In this document: positions 36,144-44,373 of the stretch, piece after piece
Layout: each line of letters begins with the position of its first letter
Numbering within the stretch: the stretch's first letter is position 1
From: Streptomyces bluensis
GTDB lineage: Bacteria; Actinomycetota; Actinomycetes; Streptomycetales; Streptomycetaceae
DNA length: 64,000 nucleotides
Direction: 5' to 3'
NCBI RefSeq assembly: GCF_014650715.1
Contig: NZ_BMVM01000012.1
Location: 213,623 to 277,622 of the forward strand
Program-made: the position numbers and the translations under genes
Notes under the pieces: generated by a model
Told to the model about the DNA's origin: nothing
Database searches by the model: none
The model's input: only the letters and a program-made list of their open reading frames with translations

Positions 36144-36496
36144 GCCCCGCTCTCCTCCGCCGCCCCGTCCCCCCACAGGCCGCGCTGTCGCCGCCCGCCA
36201 CTCATGGTCACGCGGCGACCCCACCCCAACAAGCCTTCCTGACCCGCGTTGCAGATCTGTGACGCGTGGAAGGCTGCGTTCCCTGACGCCCATGACACGG
36301 CCACCCCGGCCGGGCACACCATTCATCCTGGGAGCAATCCCGAACGCGTAAGGTGGCGTGCTCGTAGAAAAGTACGTACCGCCACACGACCACGTAACCG
36401 CACACGAACACGAACCCGCGCACGACCACGAACCCGCGCACGACCACGTACCCGTACACGACCACGTACCCGTACACGAAAGGGGAGGGCCCGACC
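36144..36496. promoter_or_regulatory. Divergent intergenic region with an 18-bp repeat array
   Basis: About 350 bases separating the NACHT gene (minus) and the GntR gene (plus). It carries both promoters, not resolved by eye. From 36387 to 36476 it is filled with five 18-bp units; the GntR ribosome binding site (AGGGGAGGG) follows directly at 36480. Confidence 0.55.
36387..36476 (+). repeat. 18-bp tandem repeat, five units
   Basis: Units of CGACCACGTACCCGTACA with a few substitutions occupy 36387-36404, 36405-36422, 36423-36440, 36441-36458 and 36459-36476. The array ends four bases before the GntR ribosome binding site, so it would be in the 5' leader or overlap the promoter, where copy number could alter expression. 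Confidence 0.9.
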
Positions 36497-37201
36497 ATGC
36501 CCGGCACCGGTGGCACCACGCCGAGCCGCAACGGCAACAGCACCGTGACCCGCAGCACCCTGCGGCAGCAGCTCGCGGACGCGCTCCGCGACGAGGTGCT
36601 GGCCGGCCGGCTCCAGCCGGGGCAGGAGTTCACCGTGAAGGAGATCGCCGACCAGTACGGCGTCTCCGCGACGCCCGTTCGCGAGGCGCTGGTCGACCTG
36701 TCGGCCCAGGGTCTGCTGGACGCGGTGCAGCACCGCGGCTTCCAGGTCCACGAGTACTCCCTGGACGACTACCGGGAGATGATCGAGGCCCGCAGCATGG
36801 TCATCGGCGGTGTCTTCCGCGCGGACAAGGAGTACGACACCGGTTCCCGCACCACCGCCGTACTGGCCGGTGTGCGCCGTCGCGGCGAGGAGGCCCGGCG
36901 CGCCGCCACCGCAGGCGACCTGACCGTCCTCATCGGCTACGACCTGCGTTTCTGGCGGGAGTTGAGCGACCTGTTCGGCAACCCCTACCTGGCGGACTTC
37001 CTGCACCGGCTGCTGGTGCAGTCCTGGGTGTGCGCGGTCCAGCACCTGCGGCGGCTGCCCGATCTGCGCGGTCTGCTGTGGGCGCGGCACACCGAACTCG
37101 TCGACGCCCTGGCCCGCGGCGACGCGAAGGCCGCGCACGAGATCGTCGCCGGGCACAACGCCCACTGCCTCGCCCTCGTCGAACGCCTGGCCGCCGGATG
37201 A
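36497..37201 (+). CDS. FadR-type GntR transcriptional regulator
   Basis: A 234-residue protein with a winged helix (LRQQLADALRDEVLAGRLQPGQEFTVKEIADQYGVSATPVREAL) and an all-helical FCD ligand domain (YREMIEARSMVIGGVFRADKEY, LRFWRELSDLFGNPYLADFLHRL, HTELVDALARGDAKAAHEIVAGH). FCD domains often bind a metal and a carboxylate. The stop overlaps the start of the downstream glycosyltransferase (ATGA), so regulator and target may be translated together; autoregulation through the upstream 18-bp repeats is possible. Confidence 0.9.
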   Translation: MPGTGGTTPSRNGNSTVTRSTLRQQLADALRDEVLAGRLQPGQEFTVKEIADQYGVSATPVREALVDLSAQGLLDAVQHRGFQVHEYSLDDYREMIEARSMVIGGVFRADKEYDTGSRTTAVLAGVRRRGEEARRAATAGDLTVLIGYDLRFWRELSDLFGNPYLADFLHRLLVQSWVCAVQHLRRLPDLRGLLWARHTELVDALARGDAKAAHEIVAGHNAHCLALVERLAAG

Positions 37202-39669
37202 GCGCCGTGACACGCGGGCCCGGCGCGTACGAGCGCACGCCCGGCGCGCACGAGGTGGACCTCTCGGTCGTCATACCCGCCTACAACGAGGAGAACAGGC
37301 TCGGCCGCACCCTCGACGCGATCACCGGCCACCTCCGTGACGCCGGCGACGGCACCACGTGGGAGGTCATCGTCGTCGACGACGGCTCCACCGACGGCAC
37401 CCGTGACGTCGTCACCGCCGCCACCGAGGCCGAGCCCCGCGTGCAGCTGGTCACCAGCCCCCGCAACCGTGGCAAGGGCCACGCCCTGCGTCTCGGCGTC
37501 TGCGCCTCGTACGGGCGCCGTGTGCTTGTCACGGACGCCGATCTGGCCGCCCCCATCGAGGAGTTGGAGCATCTCGACAAGGCGCTCGCCGACGGGCGGA
37601 CGGCCGCGATCGGCTCGCGCGCCACACCGGGCGCCACCATCGAGCGCCACCAGCACCCCGTGCGCGAGGCCCTCGGCCGCGCCGGCAACTTCCTCATCCG
37701 CGGCCTCGCGGTGCCGGGGATCCGCGACACGCAGTGCGGCTTCAAGCTGTTCGACGGCGAGCGGGCCCGTGAGGCCTTCGCCGCGTCCCGGCTCGACGGC
37801 TTCGGCATAGACATCGAGATACTCCAGTACTTCCGCCGCTCCGGCTGGCCGGTCGCCGAGGTCCCGGTCCGCTGGGCCCACCAGTCGGGCTCGAAGATCC
37901 GCCCCTGGGACTACGCCCGGGTCCTGGGCGAACTCACCGCCCTCAAGGCCCGCTCGGTCCGCCGCGCCGACCTCCTCGCGGTCCTGGCGTTCCTGCTGAT
38001 GTCGGTGCTCCTGTACGCCGGCCGCTGGATCGACCCCAACCACCGCTATCTGCCGGACTCCCTCCAGGACCAGAACCAGTGGGAGTGGTTCTTCGCGGTG
38101 ACGGCCGACCACGTCGTCCATCTCCGCAACCCGCTCTTCACCACCCTCCAGGGCTTCCCCGACGGCGTGAACCTCATGGCCAACACGGTCATGCTGGGCG
38201 TGTCCGTCCCCTTCACCCCGATCACCCTCGCCCTCGGCCCGGCCGTCTCCCTGGGCCTGGCGATGACGCTGGGCCTGACCGCGACGGCGGCGGCCTGGTA
38301 CTGGCTGATCGTCCGCCGCGTCGGGCGCCACCGGGGCGCGGCCTTCACCGGCGCCGCCCTCGCGACCTTCGCCCCGCCGATGGTCAGCCACGCCAACGCG
38401 CACCCGAACTTCATCGTCCTGTTCATGATGCCGCTGATCATCGACCGGGCGCTGCGGCTGTGCGAGGGCGCCCGCGTCCGCCGGGACGGCATCGTGCTCG
38501 GCCTGATGGCGACGTACCAGATCTTCCTGGGCGAGGAGCCGCTGCTGCTCGCGGCGATGGGCATGCTGCTGTTCGCGGTCGCGTACGCGGTGGCCCGGCG
38601 GGATGTGGCGAAGGAGTCCTGGCGGCCCCTGTTCAAGGGCCTCGGGCTGGCCCTGCTGGTCTGCCTCCCGCTGGTCGCCTTCCCGCTGGCCTGGCAGTTC
38701 TTCGGCCCGCAGAGCTACAAGAGCGTCCTGCACGGCGACAACGCGGGCAACAGCCCCCTGGCGCTGTTCTCGTTCGCGGAACGCTCCCTCGTCGCGGGCA
38801 ACGAGGAGACCGCGAACGCGCTGTCCCTCAACCCCACCGAGCAGAACGCCTTCTACGGCTGGCCGCTGGCCGCGCTGGCCTTCGCGATCGTCATCGGCCT
38901 CTGGGAGCGGACCGTCGTCAAGGCGCTGGCGTTCACGGGCGTCGCCGCCGCGCTGCTGTCCCTGGGCCCGAGGATCCCCATCCCGCTGACCGACACGGTG
39001 GTGCCGGGCCCGTGGGCGCTGCTCTCGGACAAACCCCTCTTCGAGTCGGTCATCGAGGGCCGCGTGGCCATGATCTGCGCGCCCGTGCTGGGCATACTGC
39101 TGGCGCTCGCGATCGACGCCCTGGTCAGGTCCCCGCACCTCGGCATCCAGTTCGTGGGCCTGACGGCGGTCGCGGCCGCCCTGATCCCGATCGTCCCCGC
39201 CCCGCTGAAGTCGGTGGAGCGGCCCGAGGTGCCGGCCTTCATCGCCGACGGGACGTGGAAGTCGTACGTCGACACCGGAAAGGGCGAGACCCTCGTACCG
39301 GTGCCGCTGCCCGACCCCGGCAACGCGGAGGCCCTGCACTGGCAGACCACGGCACACCTTCAGTTCCGTATGCCCGGCGGCTACTTCAACGGCCCGTACG
39401 GCGAGGAGCGCATCGGCATCTACGGAGCCTCACCCCGCTACACCTCGAACCTGCTGCGCGAGGTGCGGTACTCGGGTGTCGTACCCGAGATCGGCGACAA
39501 CTGGCGGGCCCAGGCACGCAGGGACTTCGCCCACTGGAAGGCGGGCGCGCTCGTGCTCGCCCCGCAGGGATACGACGCACAGCTGCGGGAGACCGTGGAG
39601 AAGCTGGTGGGCCGGCCGGGTAAGTGGGTCGGCGGAGTGTGGGTATGGGACCTGCACGAAGAGGGCTGA
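37198..39669 (+). CDS. Glycosyltransferase 2 fused to a polytopic GT-C-like membrane domain
   Basis: An 823-residue protein. Residues ~20-260 are a DPM/DPG-synthase-like GT2 domain (LSVVIPAYNEENRLGRTLDAI, VVDDGSTDGT, TDADLAAPIEEL, RDTQCGFKLFDG, EVPVRWAHQSGSKI). About a dozen membrane helices follow from residue 262, with a loop IDPNHRYLPDSLQDQNQWEWF, and a C-terminal extracytoplasmic domain. GT2 enzymes of this group charge a polyprenyl phosphate with a sugar. The membrane half resembles GT-C enzymes that transfer such sugars outside the membrane, so the fusion may do both steps for a cell-surface glycan or glycoprotein. It is coupled to the GntR regulator. Confidence 0.85.
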   Translation: MSAVTRGPGAYERTPGAHEVDLSVVIPAYNEENRLGRTLDAITGHLRDAGDGTTWEVIVVDDGSTDGTRDVVTAATEAEPRVQLVTSPRNRGKGHALRLGVCASYGRRVLVTDADLAAPIEELEHLDKALADGRTAAIGSRATPGATIERHQHPVREALGRAGNFLIRGLAVPGIRDTQCGFKLFDGERAREAFAASRLDGFGIDIEILQYFRRSGWPVAEVPVRWAHQSGSKIRPWDYARVLGELTALKARSVRRADLLAVLAFLLMSVLLYAGRWIDPNHRYLPDSLQDQNQWEWFFAVTADHVVHLRNPLFTTLQGFPDGVNLMANTVMLGVSVPFTPITLALGPAVSLGLAMTLGLTATAAAWYWLIVRRVGRHRGAAFTGAALATFAPPMVSHANAHPNFIVLFMMPLIIDRALRLCEGARVRRDGIVLGLMATYQIFLGEEPLLLAAMGMLLFAVAYAVARRDVAKESWRPLFKGLGLALLVCLPLVAFPLAWQFFGPQSYKSVLHGDNAGNSPLALFSFAERSLVAGNEETANALSLNPTEQNAFYGWPLAALAFAIVIGLWERTVVKALAFTGVAAALLSLGPRIPIPLTDTVVPGPWALLSDKPLFESVIEGRVAMICAPVLGILLALAIDALVRSPHLGIQFVGLTAVAAALIPIVPAPLKSVERPEVPAFIADGTWKSYVDTGKGETLVPVPLPDPGNAEALHWQTTAHLQFRMPGGYFNGPYGEERIGIYGASPRYTSNLLREVRYSGVVPEIGDNWRAQARRDFAHWKAGALVLAPQGYDAQLRETVEKLVGRPGKWVGGVWVWDLHEEG

Positions 39670-39689
39670 CTCAAGGGGGGCCGAAGCAG

Positions 39690-39832
39690 CCCCCACCCAT
39701 TACGCTTCCCTGACCACCGCGCACACGCTGTGTCACTCGACCATTACTCGCCCTTACTCATCCCGTACGTCCCTTACTCGTCCCTTACTCGTCCCGTACT
39801 CGTCCACTCGTCCTTACGCGAGGAGCTTTCTG
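39690..39832. repeat. Short irregular repeat CCCTTACTCGT
   Basis: The gap between the glycosyltransferase fusion and the next gene has 6-7 copies of TTACTC or TACTCGTCC at 39744-39810, giving a locally AT-richer leader before the TTG-started gene. Confidence 0.55.
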
Positions 39833-40483
39833 TTGGCCTGTGACCTGTGGCTGGTCCCGCTCGTCGACGTGTTGTGCCACACCCCCGACAACCCCTTCGC
39901 CGAGGAGCTCGCGCTCTACAACAAGGTGCTCGGCGAGGCCGGCCTGCCGCCGGTGCCGGTGTACCAGTACATGCCGGGCCTGTCGGGTGACGTGGCCCCG
40001 GTCGCGGGCTTCGACTACGACGCGCTGCACTTCCTGCGGCGGGCGTACCTGCTCCAGGTGTGCGGCCTGGCGGTGACCCCGGTCGACGAACTGGGCGGCG
40101 ACTACGAACAGCTCCTGGAGATGTTCGAGACGACGGCCCAGCAGTCGCACCTGGTCTGGCACTACGACCACGCGGGCGCGTACGTGCCCGTGGACTTCCC
40201 GCATCCGCTCGCCAGCGACGAGCTGCTGGCCGGCGGCGGCCCCCTGGGCTCCTCCCACGCGCTGCTCCGGGAGCTGGAACTCGTCGCCCCCTCGATCGGC
40301 ATCGACCCGGCGAACCCGCCGGCCGCCCCCGACCCGCCCCTCACCCCCACGGAGCTGGAGGAACCGGCCGTCCCCGCCCCGTACGACCCCAGCCCCTTCG
40401 CCCGGGAACGGCACGTGTGGCTGGGGCTCCACGCCGCGGTGACGCGGAGCCTGGCCCAGGGGTCGATGATCGTGTTCAGCTGA
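39833..40483 (+). CDS. Hypothetical protein (Streptomyces core)
   Basis: A 216-residue soluble, acidic protein. TTG at 39833 is the likely start: GCGAGGAGC lies 8-14 bases upstream and no ATG or GTG fits. It begins ACDLWLVPLVDVLCHTPDNP and includes FDYDALHFLRRAYLLQVCGLAV, VWHYDHAGAYVPVDFPHPL and a Pro-rich stretch near 160-185. I do not recognise a domain. No signal peptide is evident. It follows the glycosyltransferase on the same strand after a 160-base repeat-rich gap, so it may have its own promoter. Confidence 0.7.
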   Translation: MACDLWLVPLVDVLCHTPDNPFAEELALYNKVLGEAGLPPVPVYQYMPGLSGDVAPVAGFDYDALHFLRRAYLLQVCGLAVTPVDELGGDYEQLLEMFETTAQQSHLVWHYDHAGAYVPVDFPHPLASDELLAGGGPLGSSHALLRELELVAPSIGIDPANPPAAPDPPLTPTELEEPAVPAPYDPSPFARERHVWLGLHAAVTRSLAQGSMIVFS

Positions 40484-40607
40484 GCGTCGGAGAGGCCGCG
40501 GCCAGCCCCTTGGTCACCTGAACGGGCGACATGCCGCATATCCGGGGAAAACGCAGGGGAGATCTCGGTCACCAGGCCGTCACCGTCCGTAACTCCGGGG
40601 TCTCCTC

Positions 40608-41159
40608 ATGCGCCAACTCGGCACCCTCACCGCAGCGTTCGCCGCGGGCACCCTGCTCCTCACTGTCGGCCTGACCGCCTGCACGAGCGCCCCGCCTGCC
40701 TCACGCCCGTCCGCTGACGACCTCATCAAGGCCGCGACCCGGCACCTCACCGACGCCTGTCTCACCCGCCGGGGCCTCGCCCCTCCGCGGCCGGGCCGCA
40801 GACCGCCCCCGGCCGCCGACCAACAGCGCGTTTCCGACGCCCTGTTCGGCGCGGGCAGGACGGAACTGTCCGTGCGCCTGCCCACGGGCTACGTCGTCCG
40901 CGCCCACACCGACGGCTGCCTGGCCGCCGCGCAGCAGCGGCTGTACGGCGACCAGCGCCGCTGGTTCCGCACCTCGGCGATCGTCAACAACCTCCGGCCC
41001 GAGGCCGCGCACACCCACAGCTCCCTCGCCGAGGTCCGCCACCGGCACCGCGCCGAACTGGCCGACTGGCGCCGTCTGCGCGCCCACGCCCTGAAGTCCG
41101 CGAAGACCGTTCTCGCAGCCAGTACGCACTCCTCCTCGAAGGGAACCGCGCACCCATGA
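40608..41159 (+). CDS. Small lipoprotein
   Basis: A 183-residue precursor with a signal peptide and lipobox Leu-Thr-Ala-Cys (Cys25). The mature part is basic and helical, with single cysteines in DACLTRRG and TDGCLAAAQQRLYGDQRRW that could form a disulfide. No known domain. Its TGA overlaps the ATG of the I36-type inhibitor gene, so the two are coupled; a function together at the cell surface is likely, for example as receptor or regulator of the inhibitor's target protease. Confidence 0.75.
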   Translation: MRQLGTLTAAFAAGTLLLTVGLTACTSAPPASRPSADDLIKAATRHLTDACLTRRGLAPPRPGRRPPPAADQQRVSDALFGAGRTELSVRLPTGYVVRAHTDGCLAAAQQRLYGDQRRWFRTSAIVNNLRPEAAHTHSSLAEVRHRHRAELADWRRLRAHALKSAKTVLAASTHSSSKGTAHP

Positions 41160-41527
41160 ACCGCTTCACCGCCCTCCTCGCCGCCGCCCTGATCTCCACG
41201 GGCGCCGTCCTGGCCACGTCGGCCACCGCGCAGGCGGCGCCCTGCCGCAGCGGCTACTTCTGCGTCTGGACCGACGCCAACTTCAACGGCCTGAAGATCG
41301 AGCACAGCGGCGACGACCGCTGGTGGGAGGGCGACATGTACCACTACGACTCCTCGTGGGCCAACCACGGCGTCTCCGGCCCCGGTGTCCCCGACCACGT
41401 CAGGATCTACTCGGGCCGCGAGCTCACGGGCCGCGTCACCCTCTGCCTCGCCCCCGGCCAGGAGATCGGCTACAACGCGGGTGCGAACGACCAGGGCGGT
41501 TCCCACACATGGACAGTGCGCTGTTAG
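41156..41527 (+). CDS. Secreted peptidase inhibitor, family I36 type
   Basis: A 123-residue precursor with a Sec signal (~27 residues, ending TSATAQA) and a mature beta-rich domain with four cysteines (APCRSGYFCVW, TLCLAPG, final Cys) and the crystallin-like CVWTDANFNG...DRWW pattern. This matches the Streptomyces metalloprotease-inhibitor family I36 (SMPI). It probably blocks an extracellular metalloprotease. The gene is coupled to the lipoprotein by an ATGA overlap and ends 20 bases before a strong terminator. Confidence 0.85.
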   Translation: MNRFTALLAAALISTGAVLATSATAQAAPCRSGYFCVWTDANFNGLKIEHSGDDRWWEGDMYHYDSSWANHGVSGPGVPDHVRIYSGRELTGRVTLCLAPGQEIGYNAGANDQGGSHTWTVRC

Positions 41528-41547
41528 CCCAGGGCCCCACTCACGCG

Positions 41548-41578
41548 CGAAGGGCGCCCGCTCGGGGGGCGCCCTTCG
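41548..41578 (+). terminator. 12-bp stem terminator
   Basis: CGAAGGGCGCCC at 41548-41559 and GGGCGCCCTTCG at 41567-41578 pair perfectly across a 7-base loop, directly after the I36 inhibitor gene. Confidence 0.9.
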
Positions 41579-41592
41579 TCTTGGAGTTGCTG

Positions 41593-41870
41593 TCAGTACT
41601 GCTCGACGATGCGGATCGTACGGATACCGGTACCGCGATACCGCGTGGGCGTTCTGGTCAGGACGGGGCGACCACGAGGCCAGTCGACGGTGGGCAGGGC
41701 GAGGTGCAACACGTGGGCGCCGCTCCAGTCACTCTCCTCCTTGCCACCCTCTGCTCCTCGTCCGCGACGGCTGCCGTCCGCAGGCGCTTGCCCACAGCGG
41801 TCGACGCCGCGAAGTCGAGCCCTTCGATGTTGACGGACGACAGGGCGCCGACATGCTCCGCGACTCCCGC
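41593..41870 (-). pseudogene. Frameshifted C-terminal gene remnant
   Basis: On the minus strand a frame reads RAGVAEHVGALSSVNIEGL, DFAASTAVGKRLRTAAVADEE and then shifts near 41750 to EGGKEESDWSGAHVLHLALP, TVDWPRGRPVLTRTPTRYRG, TGIRTIRIVEQY and a TGA at 41593-41595. Both parts have protein-like composition, while each frame alone is broken. No start or 5' part is found. I do not recognise the family. Confidence 0.45.
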
Positions 41871-41950
41871 CCGCTCACGGACCCCGCCCCCGGCCGACGG
41901 GAGCCGGACGGGGGCGGGTGCGGGCGGGTGGGTGCGGCGTCGCGCGCGTT

Positions 41951-43234
41951 CTACAGGAACGAGTTGATCTCGATCGTCTCGTCCCGGCCGGGGCCCACGC
42001 CGATCGCGGAGATCGGGGCGCCGGACATGTCCTCCAGGGCCTTGACGTAGTTCTGGGCGTTCTTCGGGAGGTCGGAGAACGACTTGGCCTTCGTGATGTC
42101 CTCGGACCAGCCCGGCAGGGTCTCGTAGACCGGCTTGGCGTGGTGGAAGTCCGACTGGGAGTACGGGAGTTCCTCGACGCGCTTGCCGTCGATCTCGTAC
42201 GCCACGCAGACCGGGATCTCCTCCCAGCCCGTCAGCACGTCGAGCTTGGTGAGGAAGAAGTCCGTCAGGCCGTTGACGCGGGTCGCGTAGCGGGCGATCA
42301 CCGCGTCGAACCAGCCGCAGCGGCGGTCACGGCCGGTCGTCACACCCCGCTCGCCGCCGATGCGGCGCAGCGCCTCGCCGTCCTCGTCGAAGAGCTCGGT
42401 GGGGAAGGGGCCGGCGCCGACGCGGGTCGTGTACGCCTTGAGGATGCCGATGACGCGGCTGATCTTGGTCGGGCCGACGCCCGCGCCCGTGCAGGCGCCG
42501 CCCGCGGTCGGGTTCGACGAGGTGACGAACGGGTACGTGCCGTGGTCGATGTCCAGGAGCGTGCCCTGGCCGCCCTCGAAGAGCACGACCTTGTCGTTGT
42601 CGAGCGCCTGGTTGAGGACCAGGACCGTGTCGGCGACGTACGGCTCGATCTGCGCCGCGTAGCCCAGCAGTTCCTCGACGACCTGGCCGACGGCGATCGC
42701 GCGGCGGTTGTAGAGCTTGGTGAGGACCTGGTTCTTGACGTCGAGGGCCGCCTCGACCTTCTGCGTCAGGATCGACTCGTCGTACAGGTCCTGGACGCGG
42801 ATGCCCACGCGGTTGATCTTGTCGGCGTAGGTCGGGCCGATGCCGCGCCCGGTCGTACCGATCTTGCGCTTGCCGAGGAAGCGTTCCGTCACCTTGTCGA
42901 CGGTGACGTTGTAGGGCGTGATGATATGGGCGTTGCCGCTGATCAGAAGCTTGGACGTGTCGACGCCGCGCTCGTTCAGTCCGCTCAGCTCGGAGAGCAG
43001 GACCGACGGGTCGACGACGACGCCGTTACCGATGACCGGCGTGCAGCCGGGCGACAGGATTCCGGAAGGGAGGAGGTGGAGCGCGTACTTCTGGTCACCC
43101 ACGACCACCGTGTGGCCGGCGTTGTTGCCGCCCTGGTAGCGCACCACGTAGTCCACCGAGCCGCCGAGCAGGTCGGTGGCCTTTCCCTTGCCTTCGTCAC
43201 CCCACTGAGCACCGAGCAGCACAAGTGCGGGCAC
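41951..43234 (-). CDS. purA: Adenylosuccinate synthase
   Basis: A 427-residue enzyme joining IMP and aspartate with GTP to form adenylosuccinate, the first step from IMP to AMP. The diagnostic opening VLLGAQWGDEGKGK is present, then NNAGHTVVVGDQKYALHLLPSG, GRGIGPTYADK, EGGQGTLLDIDHGTYPFVTSS and FLTKLDVLTGWEEIPVCVAY. GTG at 43234 is the start. The intergenic region to the divergent gene holds an inverted repeat (43362-43389). Normal length and no anomalies. Confidence 0.97.
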   Translation of the reverse strand: MPALVLLGAQWGDEGKGKATDLLGGSVDYVVRYQGGNNAGHTVVVGDQKYALHLLPSGILSPGCTPVIGNGVVVDPSVLLSELSGLNERGVDTSKLLISGNAHIITPYNVTVDKVTERFLGKRKIGTTGRGIGPTYADKINRVGIRVQDLYDESILTQKVEAALDVKNQVLTKLYNRRAIAVGQVVEELLGYAAQIEPYVADTVLVLNQALDNDKVVLFEGGQGTLLDIDHGTYPFVTSSNPTAGGACTGAGVGPTKISRVIGILKAYTTRVGAGPFPTELFDEDGEALRRIGGERGVTTGRDRRCGWFDAVIARYATRVNGLTDFFLTKLDVLTGWEEIPVCVAYEIDGKRVEELPYSQSDFHHAKPVYETLPGWSEDITKAKSFSDLPKNAQNYVKALEDMSGAPISAIGVGPGRDETIEINSFL

Positions 43235-43361
43235 GCGCGTACACCCCTTCCGGGCGGGGCATGTCCAAGGTCAGGGGCGTACGGGACACCGCGCGTGCCG
43301 CGTACGCCGGCGGCCGGACCTGGCCGCTCCCTGTCGGACCCGGATGCCCCGGAATAGACGA

Positions 43362-43389
43362 AGCCCCTGGCGATATGGCGCAAGGGGCT
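43362..43389. terminator. Stem-loop between purA and the divergent gene
   Basis: AGCCCCT at 43362-43368 pairs with AGGGGCT at 43383-43389 over a 14-base loop containing GGCG twice. It lies in the shared promoter region, 33 bases from one start and about 130 from purA, so it may be an attenuator or leader hairpin and not a true terminator. Confidence 0.4.
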
Positions 43390-43422
43390 CTTGCACAAAG
43401 ATGCTACCCGAGGAAGCGAGGC

Positions 43423-44265
43423 ATGACCGAGGTGGCGACTTCCGACCAGCTCCTGGTGGTCATCGACCCCCTGGCCCGTCACACGGACAGTGAGTCGGTA
43501 CGGATCGCGAAAGACGTGCTCAGCGCGGGTGCGGCGAGTGCGAAGGTCTGTCTCCCTCAGGGGCCGGAGGAGTTCGCACGGGCGCTGGAGCGGCGCGGTT
43601 CGCGGCGTCCGGTGGTGGTCGGCGACGACCGCGCCCTGCTGCGGGCCGTGTCCTTGCTGCACCGGCAGCGGGAGCTGGACGCGTGTGCGCTGTCGCTGGT
43701 GCCGGTGGGGGACGCCGGGGTGCTGGCCCGGTCGCTCGGGGTGCCCACGGGCACCGTGGCCGCGGCCCGCGCCGCACTGGACGGGGCCGAGCGGTGGCTC
43801 GACCTGCTGGTGGACGACAGCGACGGGGTGGTGCTGGGGGCGGTGGGCATACCGCCCGTACCGGTCGCGCCGACGGTGATCGAACCGACGGTGATGACCC
43901 CCTCCTCGTGGCTGCGGACCTGCCAGTCCTTCGTACGGACGCTGGCGACGCGCCCGCCACGGCTCGCTTCCCCGGCGGCGCCCGAACCGTCCCGGCTGCG
44001 GGTGGAGGTCGACGGGGCGACGCTCGTCGACCTCGACCAGCCGGTGGAGGCGGTGTCGGTGGCGCCGAACGGGGGCGGAGCGGCGGTGGAGGTGCGGCCG
44101 GTGCCGGCGGGCACGGAGGCCGAGCCGCTGCGGGCTGTGGGTCGCCGGGTGACGGTGTCCGGGCCGACGTTCCGGTACCGGGCGGACTCGGTGGTGACCG
44201 GGCCGGTACGGACGCGGACGTGGACCGTGCGGGAGGGGGCCTGGGGGCTTACGTTGCCGGGGTGA
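43423..44265 (+). CDS. Diacylglycerol-kinase-like protein with degenerate active site
   Basis: A 280-residue protein with the outline of the DAGK/LCB5 fold: LLVVIDPLARHTDSES (in place of NPxS/AG), RRPVVVGDDRALLRAVSLL where active kinases have GGDGT, SLVPVGDAGVLARSLGVP for PxGTxNDFAR, and a beta-rich second domain. Both nucleotide-binding signatures have drifted, so it may not be a kinase. ATG at 43423 follows AGGAAGCGAGG. It is divergent from purA and is followed 100 bases later by the DUF6801 gene. Confidence 0.7.
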   Translation: MTEVATSDQLLVVIDPLARHTDSESVRIAKDVLSAGAASAKVCLPQGPEEFARALERRGSRRPVVVGDDRALLRAVSLLHRQRELDACALSLVPVGDAGVLARSLGVPTGTVAAARAALDGAERWLDLLVDDSDGVVLGAVGIPPVPVAPTVIEPTVMTPSSWLRTCQSFVRTLATRPPRLASPAAPEPSRLRVEVDGATLVDLDQPVEAVSVAPNGGGAAVEVRPVPAGTEAEPLRAVGRRVTVSGPTFRYRADSVVTGPVRTRTWTVREGAWGLTLPG

Positions 44266-44373
44266 GCGGAACCATCCTTGAGGAGACGAAGGAGCGGTAG
44301 AGGATACGGAGGAGCCGTAAGGGCTCCCAGGTTTTGACTGTGAGTTGCGACACATCTTCTTAAGGTGTGAATT

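Noticed and set aside
36387..36476. Possible CRISPR array
   Set aside because: Units are contiguous 18-bp tandem copies without spacers, and there are no cas genes.
36358..37197. Extension of the glycosyltransferase frame upstream through the 18-bp repeats (His-Asp-His-Glu-Pro repeats)
   Set aside because: It overlaps the well-supported GntR gene in another frame; the ATG at 37198 with ATGA coupling is the natural start.
43235..43422. Purine riboswitch upstream of purA
   Set aside because: Only a simple 7-bp stem is visible; no three-way junction or conserved purine-aptamer core could be found by eye.
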